Of a stretch of 64,000 nt of DNA, positions 35,610 to 45,687 are shown piece by piece (position 1 is the stretch's first letter; each line of letters opens with the position of its first letter). The notes under the pieces were generated by a model that was given only the letters and a program-made list of their open reading frames with translations, ran no database searches and was not told the origin of the DNA. Source of the DNA: Opisthorchis felineus. Lineage: Eukaryota; Platyhelminthes; Trematoda; Opisthorchiida; Opisthorchiidae. The stretch lies in NCBI GenBank assembly GCA_004794785.1, contig SJOL01008668.1, forward strand, positions 1,235,419 through 1,299,418. Reading direction: 5' to 3'. A program made the position numbers and the translations under genes.

Positions 35610-37719
35610 GATACTTGTCTGAATAATTCAATAACTAGTTAGGCCATCCTTAAAATTCTGAGGAATTGGCTTACACTGAGTGGCGGTATTTGGCCTGGAA
35701 ATGAGGCACGTTATCAAGAACATAACTGCGTTTTGTCACAAATTTATACGTAGAAAGAGAAGTAAAAATATGGCGGCTTACTTCGGCACCACTGCTCATT
35801 GTCTGAACAATTGCCGGCGACGAATCGATGGAAGAAGGATCGGCTGAAATAAAATGCAAATTCAAATTGAGTACGAATTGGAAACAAAGGAACTAAAAAG
35901 AGGAAAAAGCAGTCAGATAAACCTCACGTGCCCTGGAAAAGCTGTTCTATTCAACGAAGACTGTTTCATGTTATGGATGTTTCATCATTGCTATCGTAGA
36001 CGACCTCCCCAGGACAGAATTGGGCACAGATGTCCACGGACTGCTGGTTCTAGCGATGCACACCATGGATGAGTTGTTGGCCCAAGTTGAAGACGTCTGC
36101 TTGAATCGTGCTGGGCAGTTTTCACTCGATCGACAGCAACAAGAGGGGAATAGAACAGCGCATAGAGCTTGTTCCCGTCACTCAGTATTCTGTCGCAGTA
36201 TTTGTGTAAACCATTGTATCCCACATCTTGGATGGGCAACAACAAGTTCGAAATGCCACGAAAATATTCAAGGCCTTACTTGTTAGAAAGTAACAGGAAA
36301 CGCGAAATATAGCTATGCTGTATATGGTGGAAAATGACCAGTCTGTATTAGATCCAGCCGACAGACGTTCGTCGGCTGCTCCTGTGTAGACCTTCGAAGT
36401 ACTTCAACCCGTTTGCACTGGAGGGCATTCGTTTGTCGAAAGGCGGCACAGCGGAACCCAGATCACAGTGCCGGCACTGACAGTCCAGTGACTGGTGTCA
36501 ATGACGCAACTGTCGAGGACCACAATGCCATCAGTATACTAGTCAAGATGTGAACATCTGGATAAGACTGAACATCTGTGTCCCGCCAAACTGCTCAGAC
36601 AACCGTCAATTTGATGGTACGGCGAAGATCATAAGTTTGCCGCGCGTTAGTAAACGCTGGCGTCTCTTAGGACTCGTTGCCATGCATACGAATACGAGCA
36701 TCAGCAGACAATTAAAATCTTATCACGCACATGATTTTGCGGCAACGTAAGAATAACGAAGCGGCATTTTTAGTTTTCTTCTCTGACAACGAAAACAATA
36801 ATGTACTAATTTACAGAGACATCCGCCTTCAAAAGAATTACTCGGCTCCAATAGTGTTTCGAAATCTCGCTGCTCTGTGCCATTCGTCTGTCCACCTTCA
36901 TAAAGACTCGCAACGGTCAAAATACTAACCCCTGTTTGTTTATTGTTTCTCCCTATGTACCAATAAACTGTAGCACTGATACCGTGAAAGACACTTATCG
37001 AGAAATTATTGTTTGTTATTAACCAAAAAGAGTCCATATATGGTCCCAACCGCACGAGATTTCAGTGCGCAGACAGGGAACCTCAGTTGATGCGATAGGC
37101 AACTCGATACGGAAGGAAGCACTGCTGCTTCAATCAACATCGATATGCTGATCGCCTGGAGGAAACACCTTGTTTCCTTGAGAATTCTATTGAAGGGGGT
37201 AGTAGAACCTTACCTTCAGACCGTCTCATATTACGTTCACTTGTGGTGCGGGGGCTCGTTGCTTCTAGCCTCACTACCCCCCTCTTTAGCCCTCCTGGCA
37301 AGGATACACCTTGTGGAACGAACTTCCCGCCAGAGTAACCCAAGCGATCATTACGGCATTCTAGCTCGACCATCACGTCAAGATGATAGATTTTGTTCGG
37401 GATGCTGTCATCCTAAGGGCAAAACCATTAACCGTATAGGTATTGAAATACCGACAGTTTATGCGCCACCAACTAGATGGTGGGTTATTGGGCAACTCGT
37501 GGTGTGTAAGCTTACATTCTCTCTGTTATTTGATAAAGCGCTGATATGCCTCTCTGGCTTTAAGCACCATCGGGTTGCCAGGCCAGGCGTATCTCTATTC
37601 AAAAACCGACTATTCCAACTGTTGAGGTATCATCCTGACGCTTGTCATCACACGATTGCTGACTTCAGTGCTAGTGCGACGAGTAATCCTGACATGTGAG
37701 AGGAACATAAGATAGCACC
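35610..37719. other. No gene or repeat recognised
   Basis: A 184-codon plus-strand frame at 37145-37699 and an 88-codon frame at 36020-36286 were examined; neither carries a motif I recognise. The 3' part of the longer frame ends where RTE homology begins. Confidence 0.4.
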
Positions 37720-38742
37720 AAATAGGGTTTTGTCAGGGCAGGAGGTGCATCGATCACATCTTCACATGACATCAAATGCTTGAGCAGCGCAACATCTACT
37801 GTCGGAGGGCATTTGTGGTTTTCCCCGACTTCCAGAAGTCTTCGAGTAAGTTTTGTTCACATAGATCTGGTCACTAGAGGGTGTCTCAGAAATTCGTAAC
37901 TACACTTTGTGCTATCTATACTCACACTTCTGTTCCTGTAAGAGTGGCCAACTGGACAAGGCAACTGTAAGAGTACCCTTACTCCATGGTTGTGAAACTT
38001 GACCCCTCCAATCCGGGAACCTTAAACGAATTCAAATGTTCGATCGTCGGTGTCTGTACAATGGCACGGGCGTTATCTGGCTGCCGCATATTCTCCATGG
38101 AGTGTTGTGTAGATCAGCGCCTGGAGATTAATCGGAACCACCAGAGCAGTAAGTGAAACTCATCGGGTAAAGGTGGTTGGGACATAAACAACGCATGAGT
38201 AATCACCATCTACCAAAGCAAGCAATGTTATAAAACTGAAACACTTGTCGGAGAAAGATCGACAGGGGACAGGCTACGACCTACCTACGTGAAAAGACGG
38301 TCACCGTCAAGCTGAGTGCTGTACGATCTTCGCGCCTTTCCGGTTAGGGGCTGCGGTTACACAAACCCCACAAGATATAGCACATGACTAGTCCCAGTGG
38401 CGAGTGCACTGGCACTTCCTACACAGACTACCTAGCTGAAGTTCGTATGTCGTTCTCCGGTCAGTTCGGGTCGAGTGGGATCCACAAAGAACGTTGGGTC
38501 AGTCCCATTGAGGGCGTCTTACTTCAACATGACGCCAAGATATATTTGTGTGGTTGCTATTTGAAGGTATAGAAACCCTATTCCCGATCAGTTTCTATTG
38601 GGACATAAGGCTACCTGTAGTAAGTTCCCGCATTTTTCCTTTCTTTTCACTATAATAGGGCATTCTTTTCAATGTTTGTATGGAAATTAAGCATCAGTAT
38701 TTATTACTGGTTTGTTGCTGTCGATGATGACGATGACATTCT
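37720..38742 (+). mobile_element. RTE-type LINE remnant with 3' tail
   Basis: Decayed RT fragments appear at the left: GRRCIDHIFT, then LEQRNIYCRRAFVVFPDFQK (motif A lost its Asp). After a gap comes ATVRVPLLHGCET and FDRRCL (about 37955-38060). The 3' part is aligned by its untranslated end, including TTTTTCCTTTCTTTTCACTA, GCATCAGTATTTATTACTGG (the decayed hairpin) and TCGATGATGACGATGAC at the very end. YADD is absent. The copy is heavily diverged and internally deleted. Confidence 0.65.
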
Positions 38743-40029
38743 AATACCACCACAACCCACCATCGCAGCTGTAGAGTTACCTGAAGTCTGTCATCGATAG
38801 AATCTACATGGCGCGGCTCTGAGTGCACACAAGAACAGCTTGTTGAGCTAGTTTCATATGAGTTGGTACGTTAAAGGCTGCGGCGAAAAAAGACTGGAGT
38901 CTGAAAAGTGGGTGCGAAGCAACGGATTTTCATGGTGAAGTACGGTTGGTCATTTTCTCGGGCGTCTGACCGACATGCCTACATCGGGGAATAATAGAAA
39001 AGTGAGTATCATGCCAAGCACGATAGTTGAAATAAAACTGAAGAAAGATGGAAAAAGTTAGTAGTTGCGTGCCTTAGCTTATGCACTCTGACGTATGTGG
39101 CCGATGTCCTTACGCGACAGTCGATCGTCCAAAATTAGAGTCGATTGATAACCCAATTTCTGATTGTATAACGATAAGGTTGTCTCGGGCTGACTGGTAT
39201 TTCTAAGCTCGGTGAGGAAGAGGTTTCCGGCGTTGCATTCGGAGTATAAATCCTAAATCTCTCACGGCCCTCGTTCCAAATGTCTTCTACCACAAAGCGT
39301 ATGATCAATAACTTCAAAGATTGTTGTTACCAAGCGAAGCGAGCTTGGTGGCCAGAGTTAGATAGTGACACCCTTCAGTATGTGTAGGAATACGGTTTAC
39401 GTCCTCCTGCAGGCAATCCGTGTCACCTGATGAACTTGCTGCTCTGCGGAGTAAGCACTGTGATAGGATGCATCACGGATGTTGATTACGGGATACGGGA
39501 TAAGGGGCCCTGGCGCAGATAAGCAACAGGGTATAAGTCTCGTTCACCCAATCTGCCAGGATTCGGTTACTCAAAAGTCAGGCGTTTTGTGTGTAAAACT
39601 GGCACAAGAGATGCATGGTTGATCCTATCCATCGGGAATTGTCTACCGCGCAGTTGGAGTGTCAGGGAAACGGAGGGGGATGGTTAAAATATCTCTTGAA
39701 TTGTGACCGTCATTGCCATCAGATAGAATGAGGAATAGGTACCAGGACCAGGACTTGGTCAGCCTTCCTGGTTTCTGAGTGCCTTTGAACCTCGTTTCTG
39801 TTCAGAAGAGAGTGAGATATGAGTGTTGGTTAGACGGATGTGTTTGGTGGCAGATTCTTCGTACCCTAGAGGCAATTTCCACCTTACTGTGATGATTTGT
39901 CGGAGTCAAGAGAGAATAATCCGCCAAACCAGCTGTTCTGATGGCGTGATTCGTTTGACTGAATGGGTGATTTTTCTCTCTACTTGTGGCTGAGGCAACA
40001 GAATCCGGTTGTGTGACGCACCAGTAGAA
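38743..40029. other. No gene or repeat recognised
   Basis: No frame above 62 codons with any motif; no repeat seen. Confidence 0.45.
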
Positions 40030-40265
40030 GTAACCATCACTATGAGAGTAAAATTAGTGTTCACACCACTACTTCATGGTCGTACAGCTACAGTGGTTTT
40101 ATCCTACGGTGGAAAAACGAGAGATACGGAAGACATCTGGAATCAGCCCACCACAACCATTCAGAGGCACCTACACCCCCGAACACCCAAACAGACTGGA
40201 CGGAAACTGACAGCACGAACTCAACTGAAATCGGCTTACCGACATCTTTTGCAACGTCTCTCCTA
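40030..40265 (-). mobile_element. Short RTE 3' fragment
   Basis: On the minus strand this aligns with the last ~230 bases of the neighbouring RTE copy: GAGACGTTGCAAAAGATGTC corresponds to GAGACGCTGCAAGATACGAC-type sequence before the C-terminal stop, followed by the AGTTTCCGTCCAG and GTGCCTCTGAATGG region, and the tail with GCTGTACGACCATGAAG and a decayed hairpin (GTGGTGTGAACACTAAT) near 40055-40065. It is a severely 5'-truncated, old insertion. Confidence 0.6.
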
Positions 40266-40344
40266 CAAGCAGTGATGTCCGACAATGGTGTCCAAACTCT
40301 ACGCTTTTGTGTAATTTCGTCATTGATGAAGTAATCAAGCGAGG
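40266..40344 (+). mobile_element. RTE reverse transcriptase sliver
   Basis: The plus strand reads DVRQWCPNSTLLCNFVIDEV, a degraded version of the RT segment GVRQGCPLSPFLFNFVIDEI found intact in the copy at 48,0xx. It is only about 80 bases long, sits between an inverted RTE 3' fragment and a SINE head, and shows how scrambled this locus is. Confidence 0.7.
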
Positions 40345-40398
40345 TGCTTCAGTGATTTGAGCGCGAACTTACTGACAGGTCCACGGTTCGAACCCGGT
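40345..40398 (+). repeat. SINE head fragment fused to an RTE tail
   Basis: This matches only the tRNA-like head of the SINE: GAGCGCGAACTTACTGAC and the box B GGTTCGAACCC. It stops where the 3' tail of the minus-strand RTE copy begins (ATCATCACCATCATGG). No remaining SINE body was found beyond the 5' end of that RTE copy near 41698, so simple insertion into a SINE does not fully explain it. Confidence 0.75.
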
Positions 40399-41698
40399 CA
40401 TCATCACCATCATGGACAGCATGACATCAGTGTTCAACACTGATGATTCTCTGCCGTACAACCATGATTTATTTGAAAGCCTTATTGTGAAGAAAAGAAT
40501 AAAGGTGGACGGGGAAGGGACTCAAAGCTAGCTTACTACAATCATTCCGCGATGCCTACACCTCAAGACACTCATTCAGGCAATCTGGATAGAAACTGAC
40601 AACAAGATCACCACTGACATCGGTTGGCAGTCGTATCTTGCAGCGTCTCCAACCAGGCGCAGCGGGGATCACGCGGTCCCCATCCTGGAAGCCGTGTAGC
40701 ACCGACAGCATCCAAACGTTTCGCAATCTCCATCATACCCATCTACCAGGTCCACGACTGGCCACCTCTGCATCCGCCACTCAGACTTGGGCATGAAAAT
40801 CAACACTCTCTTCGGCAAATGATGGTTAGGCATACGTAACACATGTCCCAACCAACGCAGCTTCTAGTGCTGGACACATACTTCAATGGAAGTAGCCGTT
40901 GCACAACCGAAAACTCGCATCCTAATTGTCTCGTTACGGATTGGCCAACAAAAACCCACATGAGCTATGGCTCTGAGACAACGATTATCGGACACCTGAA
41001 GACGTCTCAGTTCCGCTGCTCGAACAGGCCAACAGCAACAGCCATACAACAGAGCAGCTCGCACTGTAGCTTGATACACACGTCCATTGAGACTCAGAGA
41101 TATACCACTGACGCTATAGGTGTCCCAAGTTAGCAAACGCGACCCGAGCCTTGCAGATTCGTGCATTGACCTCATCTGCCACACTACAGTCAGAACTAAT
41201 ACAACTTCCGAGGTACGTAAAGCGCTCCACAACTTCCAGTGCCTCTCCCCGGATTGTAAGTGGCTTGTTCAGTGACTGCATGTCTAGGAGCACGACCTTA
41301 CACTTTGTGGGTGCAAAGTGCATGCCAAAGGACGAGATAACTTTGGTCAGTTCATCCAAAAACACCTGCGCCTTCTCCTCCTCTTCGAAGACGAGAACGA
41401 TGTCGTCTGCATATTCCAGATCGACAAGGTCTTCGTCACTGGCTATTTGAACACCGGGGTTTTGGAGACCTTCCAGCGTTCGTCCCATGATTTCATCGAT
41501 CACGAAGTTAAATAGGAATGGAGAGAGTGGGCATCCCTGACGGACACCACTTTGTGCACGGAAGCTCTTGGAGAGCTCGCCGTATACTCTCACACGTCCG
41601 GAAGTCTGAGAATACAAAGAGCTTATTATGTTCACGAACTTTCGGGGCATTCCTTGGTGGGCAAGCGTATCAAAAAGAACAGACCGGTCAACTGAGTC
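40399..41698 (-). mobile_element. RTE-type LINE, 5'-truncated copy
   Basis: From the 5' side on the minus strand: DSVDRSVLFDTLAHQGMPRK, SGRVRVYGELSKSF, GVRQGCPLSPFLFNFVIDEI, DLEYADDIVLVFE (YADD at 41402-41413), [30 protein letters not shown], then a TAG right after ANLGHL with a two-base deletion, and in the next frame [36 protein letters not shown], later LGHVLRMPNHHLPKRVL. The 3' tail has a perfect hairpin (40425-40445) and GATGGTGATGATG. It is almost identical to 47876-48660, in reverse orientation, lesions included. Confidence 0.9.
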
Positions 41699-41710
41699 GG
41701 GTTTTTCTTT

Positions 41711-41945
41711 CAGACGACCAACATGTTCATACTTATGGAAGCAGTGATGCCGCCTTTCCCCGAGGAAGGACAGGTTAGTAAAGGTCAGCCTTAAAAACCG
41801 TACAATCTGCTCACTCAGTGGTTGACCGTGACTTCCGGCGCATTACTCCATACGGTCAAAATGCTTTTAAAATTAAAAAAATCGGGGCTGCTCAAAAAGT
41901 ACCTGCTGTGCGCAGCTACATTAGGAGTCAGACAATCATATCTTA
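41711..41945 (+). repeat. Unclassified dispersed repeat, copy 3
   Basis: It abuts the 5' end of the minus-strand RTE copy. Shared words with 14190 and 34641 include ATGTTCATACTTATGGAAGC, CCTTTCCCCGAGGAAGGAC and ATACGGTCAAAA. The remainder to 41945 matches only the 34.6-kb copy. Confidence 0.65.
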
Positions 41946-41984
41946 CGCCCTGGAGCCAGGTCATCCCCACGCTGCCAAGCGGGT

Positions 41985-42112
41985 CGGCATATTGAGTCAT
42001 TGGCTCCGGGGCAGGTCCCTCAAGAAAACCCTACATCTTCCCACTGCTTTGTGGGTCAGAATTTTGAGTCATATGCTGAAGGTGGGGTGCCTCAACCGAA
42101 CATCATCGGCAC
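41985..42112 (+). repeat. Two-unit imperfect tandem repeat, about 62 bp
   Basis: The two units start GGGTCGGCATATTGAGTCAT and GGGTCAGAATTTTGAGTCAT. They translate as related strings (RVGILSHWLRGRSLKKT and WVRILSHMLKVGCLNRT). Its relation to the RTE fragment that follows is unclear. Confidence 0.55.
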
Positions 42113-42199
42113 CCATCGAATGATACACTGCGGTCAACCCATCTGCCAGTCCCCCAACCATTGTCTCCTGTCTAAACTGTCGTCCAGCAAAAAAACCTT

Positions 42200-42690
42200 A
42201 CTAAGCTCCAATGATCTGTTTTACGCTGCAGCCTTCAACATCCGTATTGTTTGCCGATTTGGGTAGCAGGCACCCCTCTCTCTGTGGATGTACGTAGTGT
42301 CTCCGAAACATACAATTTTCCGAATCGGTCTTGCACCTCATGCGCTTGGGACGAACTCACATGTCCCACATTTCACACTTCAGGCGTCCGGTGATCCTGA
42401 CGCAGTGGCTCGTGGTATCTGTGGTGCGGGAGTAGCACTCGGCCTCAATGCTGAAAGCTTTTTTACTGGACTGGATCCCAGTGAACGGTTGTATTTGCGC
42501 TGTTGGGTCCTGGAGGTGAAGGCTTGCCCTGCAGGCTACAGCCGCCCCATACTTCAGCTGGTTCCATTACCCAGTCAGAAGAAGAAGGTTGTCAGCGAAA
42601 CGATCTGCAAGAAACACGCAACCGCAATTCATTTGCAAAAGTGCCGTCTCGAGCAGTGGGCTGAAAGCTTTGAAGAGTAGTTCAGCGGGC
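42200..42690 (+). mobile_element. RTE-type LINE remnant, endonuclease start joined to linker
   Basis: The plus strand reads FYAAAFNIRIV (start of the endonuclease, compare VYIAAFNVRTL in the 24-kb copy), then after a stop a decayed LQASGDPDAVARGICGAGVA segment and SERLYLRCWVLEV. It then jumps to the linker before the RT (VVSETI, LEQWAESFEE, then WPP-like GPPS). Most of the endonuclease, including its GDMNAQ and SDH motifs, is deleted. The copy is inactive. Confidence 0.7.
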
Positions 42691-42749
42691 CTCCTTCAGC
42701 AATATTTTTATTTGTAAGAATCATGATTGTACGTCAGGTGGTATACTGA

Positions 42750-42975
42750 AAGAGCGTACAAACCTTAGCAGGAGGACGATTAGGGTACTCGACCAAAGCC
42801 TTTGACCCAACAGCCTAACCGCAGGACAGTGGATTTTGGCGAGAAATCCCAGTGGATTACCATTTTTAGGAGACAAGTCGCCATACATGCTCCAAGCCCC
42901 AACCTGGAGGACCAGGAGGCTGTGTTGGTCAGACCCCTAGTCGTTGAATTTGCGACTGTCGCTCGGACACCCATC
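42750..42975 (-). mobile_element. RTE 5' region, inverted copy
   Basis: Read on the minus strand, the stretch contains GGGGTCTGACCAACACAG, CTCCTGGTCCTCCAGGTTGG and AATGGTAAT, then the SINE-like module (GCGGTTAGGCTGTTGGGTCA, CCTAATCGTCCTCCTG). The same order occurs at 24330-24560 and 45800-45990 on the plus strand. Before the element at 42988-45675 inserted, this would have faced the 5' end of the copy at 45688, giving a head-to-head pair. Confidence 0.7.
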
Positions 42976-42987
42976 CAGTATAGTTCA

Positions 42988-45675
42988 TCAACCTCATCAG
43001 AGACAGCAACATCAGTGTTGACACTGATGTTCCACTGCCGTACACCCATAAAGCTCATCTAGTTCTATTTAAAGCCCTAGAGTGCAAATAAGAGAAAAAG
43101 AATGGGTAAGGCAGGGGACCCAGTGCTGGCTTATGTCAAGCATTCTGTGGTGCCTACACCTCCAACAACCCAATCAGACAATGTGGAAAGAAACTGGCAG
43201 CACAAACGCCACTGACATCGATCAGCCGCCATTTCTCGCAATTTCCAGCCAAGTGCGGGCTTGGTCACGGGGACCCCATCATGGAAGGCGTACAACATCA
43301 ACAAAACCCAGACTCCTCGTGATCTGTTTCACGCCCTTCTGCTAAGTCATGCGTTGTCCATCTCGCGGTTTGCACCATTCTGAAGGAGGAACACAGAACA
43401 AGACTCGTCTCGGTGTTTTGGCACGTGCAGCACATGACCGAGCCACCGCAGTTGATGGTGCTGGATGTTTTCCGTGATCAAAGTACCTGCTGCACAACCA
43501 AATACCCGCTTTCTGATCATCCCGTTACTAATTAGCTGACGGCATCCAAAAGCAGCAACTCTTCTGAGACGTCGGTGGCCAAAAGCCTGAAAACGCCTCA
43601 CACCATCTGTCCGCAGAGGCCATGTCTCGCACCCATACAATAACACAGCCCTTACTCTAGCCTGGTACACGCGACCCTCATGACCCAACGATATGCTCTT
43701 TTGCCGCCACAAGTGAAGCAAAGTAGCAGACGTGATTCGAGCCTTTGAGATTCTTGAAGTGACTTCATCAGACACATTTCCGAAGTATGTAAAATTCTCC
43801 ACAAACTCCAGTGATTCTCCTTGAATTGTTAGGGGTGTGTCCAGAGACTGTACATTCTGAAGCATGACTTTGCACTTTGAAGATGTTTCGCTTTGTTCTT
43901 CAAAGATAAGGATGATGTCGTCAGCGTACACCCGATCGACAATATTCTCACCAGCGACAATTTGAACACCGGAGTTTTGAAGACTTTCCAGCATTCGCCT
44001 CATTAGTTCATCAGTGACAAAGTTGAATAAGTATGGAGAGAGTGGACATCCTTGTCGGACACCTTTTTTGTGGGGAAGCTTTTGGAGAGCTCATCATAAA
44101 CTCTCACCCGCCCAGAAGTATGTAACTATAGGGTTTGGATTATGTTCATAGACTTCTGGGGCATACGCTGTTGAGGAAGCGTAGCTAACAACACTGACCG
44201 ATCGACAGAATCGAACGCACCCTTGAAGTCAAGGAATACCAAGATTGTGGGTCGTCTGTACATATGGCGTTGCTCTAACACCTGACGGAGTGTGAAGATG
44301 TGGTCAACGCAGCCTCTACCTGGTCGAAATCCCGCTTGATTCTCACGAGTCGAGGTTTCGCGTGCCACCGTAAGACGGCGAAGAATCAGTGACGCCAGAA
44401 GCCTTGTCACAACGGGAATCAAACTAGCAGCTCTGTGGTTACTACATTCACTGCAAGTACCCTTTTTGAAAATGGACACTACTGTCGAATCACTCCAGTT
44501 GTCTGGGACGGTCTCTTTCTCGCAGATAGACCCAAATAGGCTAGACAAGCATTGGCTGAGAAGCCCACCGCCATCCTTGAAAAGAGCAGGTGGGAGGTCG
44601 TCAGGACCAGCAGAACGATGACGCTTGAGTAGAGATATACATTCGTACACTTCTGAGACTGAAGGCAGCTTCATATTCAGAGTTCACTTTTCTGTTGAAG
44701 GTCAGAACTCCGGATTTGAGGTAGCTGGGAGCCAACTGAATTGCTGTTCGAAGTACTGTGCCCAGCAGTCCAAACATTCTCCTTTGCTGGATATCAGAAC
44801 GTCATTTTGGTCCTTGAAAATTTCAATGACAAGAGATTTCCGAGAACCAGTCGAACGAATCAAGTGGAACAACTTGCGTACATTTCCAGCATTTTTGCAC
44901 CTTCCATTTCTTCGGTCTTTTGGGTCCACCAAGCTTCTCGTTCTGCACGGACACTCACTTTCACCTGGTGTCGAATGGATTGTCGGTTGGAGGTGTGGTT
45001 GCTGCCAGCGGGAATCTGTCGCCGGGCCTCCAGAAAAGACATCCTATCAGCATATCCAGTTGCAGGGGCCTCTGCATCACTAAAGGTGCGCAGTCGGAAC
45101 CTGGAAGGGAGCTGGGGGGCAGTCACTTCGATCACAGTACTTGCGTTCTGCATGCTTGTTTCTGGCAGACAACATACATCAATCCGGAGGGAATCCAGTA
45201 TACGCGCATGAGCCACCTGTTGTCCTGCTTCAGTATGCGAACTTTAAATGGGGCTAAGTAGATAATCTTCCGGGGTTTGAAAATAGACTTCACAGTGTTT
45301 TAGGTTATTACTGAACTCGTACATACACAACCTGCAACTGACTGTGATGCACGGCGAGCAGAACGGTCAGTCCTTGCGCTGGGAGCTGCGGAGAGAGTAT
45401 TCAAATTTGTGTGGAGTAGGGTTGAAGAGGGGAAACGTGAAAGTGTCAGAAGGGAAGCGTCAGGAGCATGGTTTTGCTTCCCCGACCTGCAGTATGCGGC
45501 CAGTAAGGCGACAAGGCTGGTGACATCACCCGGTAGCCGATTTGGCAACAGAGTATTGTTAGTCAAGTGTCATGGTTGTTCGTGGGCTGGGATACTGCCA
45601 GGGCGCCAAGACCTAGACATGAGGACAATTAGGGTCCTCAACCAAAGCCTTTGGCTCAGAAGCCTAACCGCAAGG
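42988..45675 (-). mobile_element. RTE-type LINE with 12-bp TSD, endonuclease deleted
   Basis: The direct repeat CAGTATAGTTCA occurs at 42976-42987 and 45676-45687 and frames this minus-strand copy exactly. Its 5' end begins with the SINE-like module; its 3' end is the hairpin tail (43010-43029) with GATGAGGTTGA. Length is 2.69 kb against about 3.5 kb for the equivalent part of the 24-kb copy, because most of the endonuclease is missing. The clear duplication implies that this is a relatively recent insertion, although its own protein is not functional, so help in trans is likely. Confidence 0.88.
43347..45560 (-). pseudogene. RTE protein, endonuclease deleted, RT disrupted
   Basis: The start ATG lies near 45560 and the N-terminal part is open to about 45300 (MTNNTLLPNRLPGDVTSL). 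The endonuclease start (IDVCCLPETSMQNASTVIEV, about 45150) runs only to ATGYA and then jumps to the linker FLEARRQIPAGSNH (about 45030), removing the GDMNAQ and SDH motifs. RT blocks: LFKDGGGLLSQCLSSLFGS, VVSIFKKGTCSECSNHRA, NQAGFRPGRGCVDHIFTLRQ, VFLDFKGAFDSVDRS. The TAG after NIIQTL and the one-base loss in the next block match the 24-kb copy. Further on VYADDIILIFE (YADD at 43917-43928) and WLGHVLHVPKH near 43430. Confidence 0.88.
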
Positions 45676-45687
45676 CAGTATAGTTCA

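Noticed and set aside
37145..37699. 184-codon open frame, plus strand
   Set aside because: Translation shows no recognisable domain. It ends next to a decayed RTE copy but does not match RTE protein.
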